Part shown: positions 60,712 to 64,000 of the stretch, in pieces | Numbering within the stretch: position 1 is the stretch's first letter | Layout of the letters: each line of letters starts with the position of its first letter | Source: Arcicella sp038230735 | GTDB lineage: Bacteria > Bacteroidota > Bacteroidia > Cytophagales > Spirosomataceae | DNA: 64,000 nucleotides | Reading direction: 5' to 3' | Assembly: GCA_038230735.1 (NCBI GenBank) | Contig: JBBRMR010000006.1 | Span: 41,218-105,217, forward strand | The notes under the pieces: model-generated | What the model was told of the DNA's origin: nothing | The model's input: only the letters and a program-made list of their open reading frames with translations | Database searches by the model: none | Translations under genes and position numbers: made by a program

Positions 60712-61272
60712 ATGGCGTTACGCCCCAACAACAATTTTAGAAATAATCGTAGAGAAGAAGAACCTTACAGAATCAATGCACTTATAAAAGGCGTAGCGGA
60801 AGTACGTTTGGTGGGTGAAAACGTTGAACAAGGTACAATGGATTTCAAAAAAGCCCTTGATATTGCCAAAGAACAAGGACTTGATCTGGTTGAAATCTCT
60901 CCAAAAGCTGAACCTCCCGTTTGTCGAATTACAGACTATGCCAAGTTTAAGTACGAACAAAAGAAAAAGCAAAAAGAAATAAAGGCAAATGCGGCGAAAA
61001 CTGTCTTGAAAGAAATTCGTTTCGGTCCAAACACAGACGACCACGATTTTAACTTTAAGTTGAAACACGCTATCAATTTCTTGAAAGAGGGTGCAAAAGT
61101 GAAGGCTTACGTTCACTTTGTGGGTCGTTCAATTGTTTTTAAGGAAAGAGGAGAAATTCTTTTATTGAACTTTGCCAAAGGTTTAGAAGAAGTGGGAAAA
61201 CCTGATGATTTGCCAAGATTAGAAGGTAAACGGATGTCTATCATGTTTTCTCCGAAAGAAAAGAAGAAATAA
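60712..61272 (+). CDS. infC: Translation initiation factor IF-3
   Basis: 186 residues, full length. Binds the 30S subunit and proof-reads start codon pairing. Signatures: YRINALIKGVAEVRLVGENV, DLVEISPKAEPPVCRITDYA, KFKYEQKKKQKEIKANAAKT, EIRFGPNTDDHDFNFK, KLKHAINFLKEGAKVKAYVH, FVGRSIVFKERGE. Begins with ATG (60712), not the AUU start of many infC genes. The gap from thrS (60456-60711) has CTCAATAC-type word repeats just ahead. rpmI-rplT does not follow; a terminator does. Confidence 0.98.
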   Translation: MALRPNNNFRNNRREEEPYRINALIKGVAEVRLVGENVEQGTMDFKKALDIAKEQGLDLVEISPKAEPPVCRITDYAKFKYEQKKKQKEIKANAAKTVLKEIRFGPNTDDHDFNFKLKHAINFLKEGAKVKAYVHFVGRSIVFKERGEILLLNFAKGLEEVGKPDDLPRLEGKRMSIMFSPKEKKK

Positions 61273-61290
61273 ATTATTAAGTTATAGTTT

Positions 61291-61333
61291 AAAAGTCCCT
61301 TTCTATCCTCGCAAAAGGAGGAAAGGGACTTTT
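61291..61333 (+). terminator. infC terminator
   Basis: AAAAGTCCCTTTC and CCTC pair with GAGG and GAAAGGGACTTTT, followed by T run. It begins 19 bases after the infC stop; the AAAGTCCCT base resembles the 18624 family. Confidence 0.85.
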
Positions 61334-61358
61334 TTATTACCCACAATTAAAAATACTT

Positions 61359-64000
61359 ATGAAAAAATTTCAACTGATTCTATTATTATTTGTGGTAAGT
61401 TCGCCCCTTTTTGCCCAAGATAATAATCAAAATCCTACCTCAATTAAATGGTCGCAAATAAAAACTCCACATTTTAGGCTGATATTTCCATCTCAAATCT
61501 CAACGATTGGAAATAGAACCGCTAATGTTTTAGAGACTGTATATCAACCCGTTAGTAATGCTTTGGGTGTAAATCCAAAACCGATTTCGGTTATTTTGCA
61601 AAACCAAACTGCGGCTTCAAATGGATTTGTAACCTTATTACCAAGACATTCAGAATTTTTTACCACGCCTCCGCAAGATTACAATCTTTTGGGAACAAAT
61701 AATTGGTTAGACTTATTGGCAGTTCACGAATTTCGGCACGTGGTTCAATTTGAAAAAGCACGAACGGGTGCGGGCAAATTTTATCATTTTCTTTTCGGAA
61801 ATACCGCTTTATCAGCTATTTCAAATATCACCGTTCCCAACTGGTTTTGGGAAGGCGATGCAGTGGGTACAGAATCATCTTTGACGACTTCGGGACGGGG
61901 TAGAATTCCTGAATTTGACATGGCATTACGCACGCAATTACTCACAAAAGGTGCATATTCTTATTCAAAAGCGGTTTGTCGTTCCTACAAAGATTTCATC
62001 CCCAATCATTACGTGAGTGGTTATTTTATGACTTCGTATATCAAAAATAAATTTGGTGTTGATGCTTGGGATAAAATTTTGAAAGGCACATATTCCGATG
62101 CACCTTATCCCTTTTCATTCTCTAATAACATCAAAAAAACAACGGGCTTAAAGACGGAACAACTTTATACTCAAGCATTTGCAGATATTTCTGAGCAATG
62201 GAAAGCACAAGTAAGAGAATTAAAAGAAACAGATGCCGATTTTTATAAAACCAAGATTTCTAATATTTATACCAACTATGAATACCCACAAATTTTGCCC
62301 GATGGTAGAATATTAGCGATTAAATCAGGGCTTTCTGATATTACGCAATTAGTAATTTTGGATAAGAAAAAAGACGAAGAAAAAGTATTAAGGTTAGGAA
62401 TTTTTAATGATGCTGGCATCTTATCAGTATCAGATTCTAAGGTGGTTTGGGCTGAATTTAATTATCATCCCCGTTGGGGACAAAAAGATTATTCAGTCAT
62501 CAAAATGTATGATTTGAAGTATGATGAACTAAAAAGTATTACTCATAAAACAAAACTAACCGCCCCTTCCCTATCCGCCGATGCTTCAAAAATTGTAGCC
62601 ATCGAAAATTCAGTGGACAATAAATGTTCAGTGGTAATTTTAAATACGGATAATGGTCTGGAAATAAAACGAGTAGCTAATGAATCGAATGCACTTTATA
62701 TACATCCACGTTGGGCGGGTAATGAAGAAATTTATGCCGTAAAATTATTAAATGGACTGAAAACAATTGTTAGCATTAATACTGAAAACAATCAAGAAAC
62801 TGAACTTTTTACACCAATAAATGAAAATATGGCTTACCCCGTGAAAGCTGGGAATTACATTTTATTCAATTCGGGAATTACGGGTATTGATAATATTTTT
62901 GCCTTTGACTTGACCACTCAAAAGCGTTATCAAGTAACTAATCGAAAATTTGGAGCATTTAATCCAACCGTTTCAGCCGATGGTAAAACCTTGATTTTCA
63001 ACGATTTCACTATAAAAGGGCATAAAGTTGCTTCAATTCCTTTCGAGCCTGAGAATTTCATACCGTTTGATGAAAAATTAACTAAACCCGTAAAATATTT
63101 TGGGCAGATGGTTTTGCAAGGGGCGGGTGAAAATTTATTGCAACGTGTAGATTCAACGCAGTATGAAGTCAAGCCATATAGCAAAGCCAATATTTTCAAT
63201 ATTTATTCTTGGGGAGTTGTGCTTAATTCATCCGATGCCAATAGTTTAAATTTTGGCATTGCTTCCAAAGACCTGTTGAACACTACAACAATCTCAACGG
63301 GTTATACCTACAATGCGAATGAAAATAGAGGTCAGTTTTATGCCAATTTGACTTATGCAGGTTTATATCCGATTCTAAATCTTAATTACACAAATGGCGA
63401 GCGTTCGACAGAGTTTTACATTGACCGAGATACAAAATTGGACAGTTTAAGAAGTGACGTTTGGAATCAACAACAAATTGTATTTGGCGTTAATTTACCT
63501 TTGAATTTAACTCATTCCAAGTATATTCAATCTATGAATTTTGGGATAAATACTGCCCTCACGATGATTTCGGGCTATGATTTAAAGGAAAGACCCACTA
63601 CTTTGAGCTACAATGGAAATCTAAATTCCATGATTTATACGTTCAGTTATTCTCATTTACTCAAACGTGCTACGAGGGATGTTGCTCCAAATTGGGGACA
63701 AACCATTTCTTTTTACAACAGAAATTTACCCTTTGGTGGTAGCCTTGAGGGTGGACTTTTGGCAGTACAGGCAAGTATTTATGTGCCAGGTATTTTGAAG
63801 CATCATAGTTTGAGATTCAGAGGAGGATTTCAGAATCAATCGGGCTATAAAACGGTTATTGGTTCGCCCAATGGGAATCTTTATTTATTTGGCAGTCCAA
63901 TCGTTTTTCCAAGAGGACACGCCTATCGTTCCTTTGAGAATTTTCAAACGGGTTCAGTTGAATACCGCCTTCCCTTATTTGACCCAGATTTAGTATTAGG
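61359..64000 (+). CDS. HEFRH metalloprotease with C-terminal barrel, 3' truncated by window edge
   Basis: Open from ATG 61359 to the window end (880 codons seen). Signal peptide MKKFQLILLLFVVSSPLFAQ. H123-E-F-R-H127 and the downstream WFWEGDAVGTES (E165) give a gluzincin-type zinc site. Residues ~210-600 read as beta-propeller-like repeats (ILPDGRILAIKSGLSDITQL, PAPSLSADASKIVAIENSVD-like words). From ~620 outward alternating strands rich in aromatic ends (LNFGIASKDLLNTTTISTGY, SNGNL) suggest an outer-membrane beta-barrel as in surface-antigen proteins. Such large proteins occur in many Bacteroidota, substrate unknown. Confidence 0.75.
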   Translation, partial: MKKFQLILLLFVVSSPLFAQDNNQNPTSIKWSQIKTPHFRLIFPSQISTIGNRTANVLETVYQPVSNALGVNPKPISVILQNQTAASNGFVTLLPRHSEFFTTPPQDYNLLGTNNWLDLLAVHEFRHVVQFEKARTGAGKFYHFLFGNTALSAISNITVPNWFWEGDAVGTESSLTTSGRGRIPEFDMALRTQLLTKGAYSYSKAVCRSYKDFIPNHYVSGYFMTSYIKNKFGVDAWDKILKGTYSDAPYPFSFSNNIKKTTGLKTEQLYTQAFADISEQWKAQVRELKETDADFYKTKISNIYTNYEYPQILPDGRILAIKSGLSDITQLVILDKKKDEEKVLRLGIFNDAGILSVSDSKVVWAEFNYHPRWGQKDYSVIKMYDLKYDELKSITHKTKLTAPSLSADASKIVAIENSVDNKCSVVILNTDNGLEIKRVANESNALYIHPRWAGNEEIYAVKLLNGLKTIVSINTENNQETELFTPINENMAYPVKAGNYILFNSGITGIDNIFAFDLTTQKRYQVTNRKFGAFNPTVSADGKTLIFNDFTIKGHKVASIPFEPENFIPFDEKLTKPVKYFGQMVLQGAGENLLQRVDSTQYEVKPYSKANIFNIYSWGVVLNSSDANSLNFGIASKDLLNTTTISTGYTYNANENRGQFYANLTYAGLYPILNLNYTNGERSTEFYIDRDTKLDSLRSDVWNQQQIVFGVNLPLNLTHSKYIQSMNFGINTALTMISGYDLKERPTTLSYNGNLNSMIYTFSYSHLLKRATRDVAPNWGQTISFYNRNLPFGGSLEGGLLAVQASIYVPGILKHHSLRFRGGFQNQSGYKTVIGSPNGNLYLFGSPIVFPRGHAYRSFENFQTGSVEYRLPLFDPDLVL

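Overview
The window is chromosomal DNA of a low-GC Bacteroidota bacterium, most likely of the order Cytophagales. The signs are: -7 promoter boxes of the TAnnTTTG type with an upstream TTG and no clear Shine-Dalgarno sites; a secreted protein with a type IX secretion (Por) C-terminal signal; a DPP-IV peptidase; menaquinone genes; many 'MKK...AQ' signal peptides; and DUF3494 ice-binding-like proteins, which are common in cold-water relatives. No rRNA, tRNA, CRISPR array or intact transposase was seen.

Layout. 1-24 kb is mostly housekeeping: holA (partial), a RES/Xre toxin-antitoxin pair, DPP-IV, a membrane pyrophosphatase fused to an OmpA domain, folD, a cysteine desulfurase, a NuiA-like nuclease inhibitor, rpmI-rplT, menE, a Rieske protein, menB, an M28 peptidase, a CrtA-like protein and DUF2461/TfoX. 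Around 22.7-24.4 kb lie a broken PD-(D/E)XK transposase-family nuclease, small antitoxin-like ORFs and several kinds of palindromic repeat. 24.2-31.8 kb is an accessory island: an AraC regulator, a decayed exported-protein remnant and three mosaic exported proteins that share modules, the first with two tandem ice-binding-like domains. Related REP-like palindromes lie at both ends of this island.

31.8-36.2 kb looks like a collapsed defence locus. It holds a full-length EcoRI-type endonuclease frame whose ATG position reads ATA, a 62-residue very acidic protein, a 929-residue nuclease-helicase, and a 71-residue stump of the matching EcoRI-type adenine methyltransferase. Losing the methyltransferase would make an active EcoRI lethal, so loss of the endonuclease start codon fits a self-disarmed system. 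The nuclease-helicase between them is intact and may be an independent anti-phage gene.

36.3-64 kb returns to core genes: dnaK, a D-2-hydroxyacid dehydrogenase, a secreted GH42-like protein, XdhC, a LytS-type kinase, an SGNH esterase, rplY, prs, topA, a Uma2 pseudogene, a cysteine-free sirtuin, an Fe-alcohol dehydrogenase, an EVE protein, an RlmI/K-like methyltransferase, a TPR lipoprotein, thrS, infC and a partial metalloprotease. A 22-codon peptide gene at 57.0 kb has its own promoter and terminator.

Gaps between genes are rich in structured DNA: at least six families of palindromic repeat, two recurring terminator families, and spacers built from short repeated words folded into long inverted repeats.
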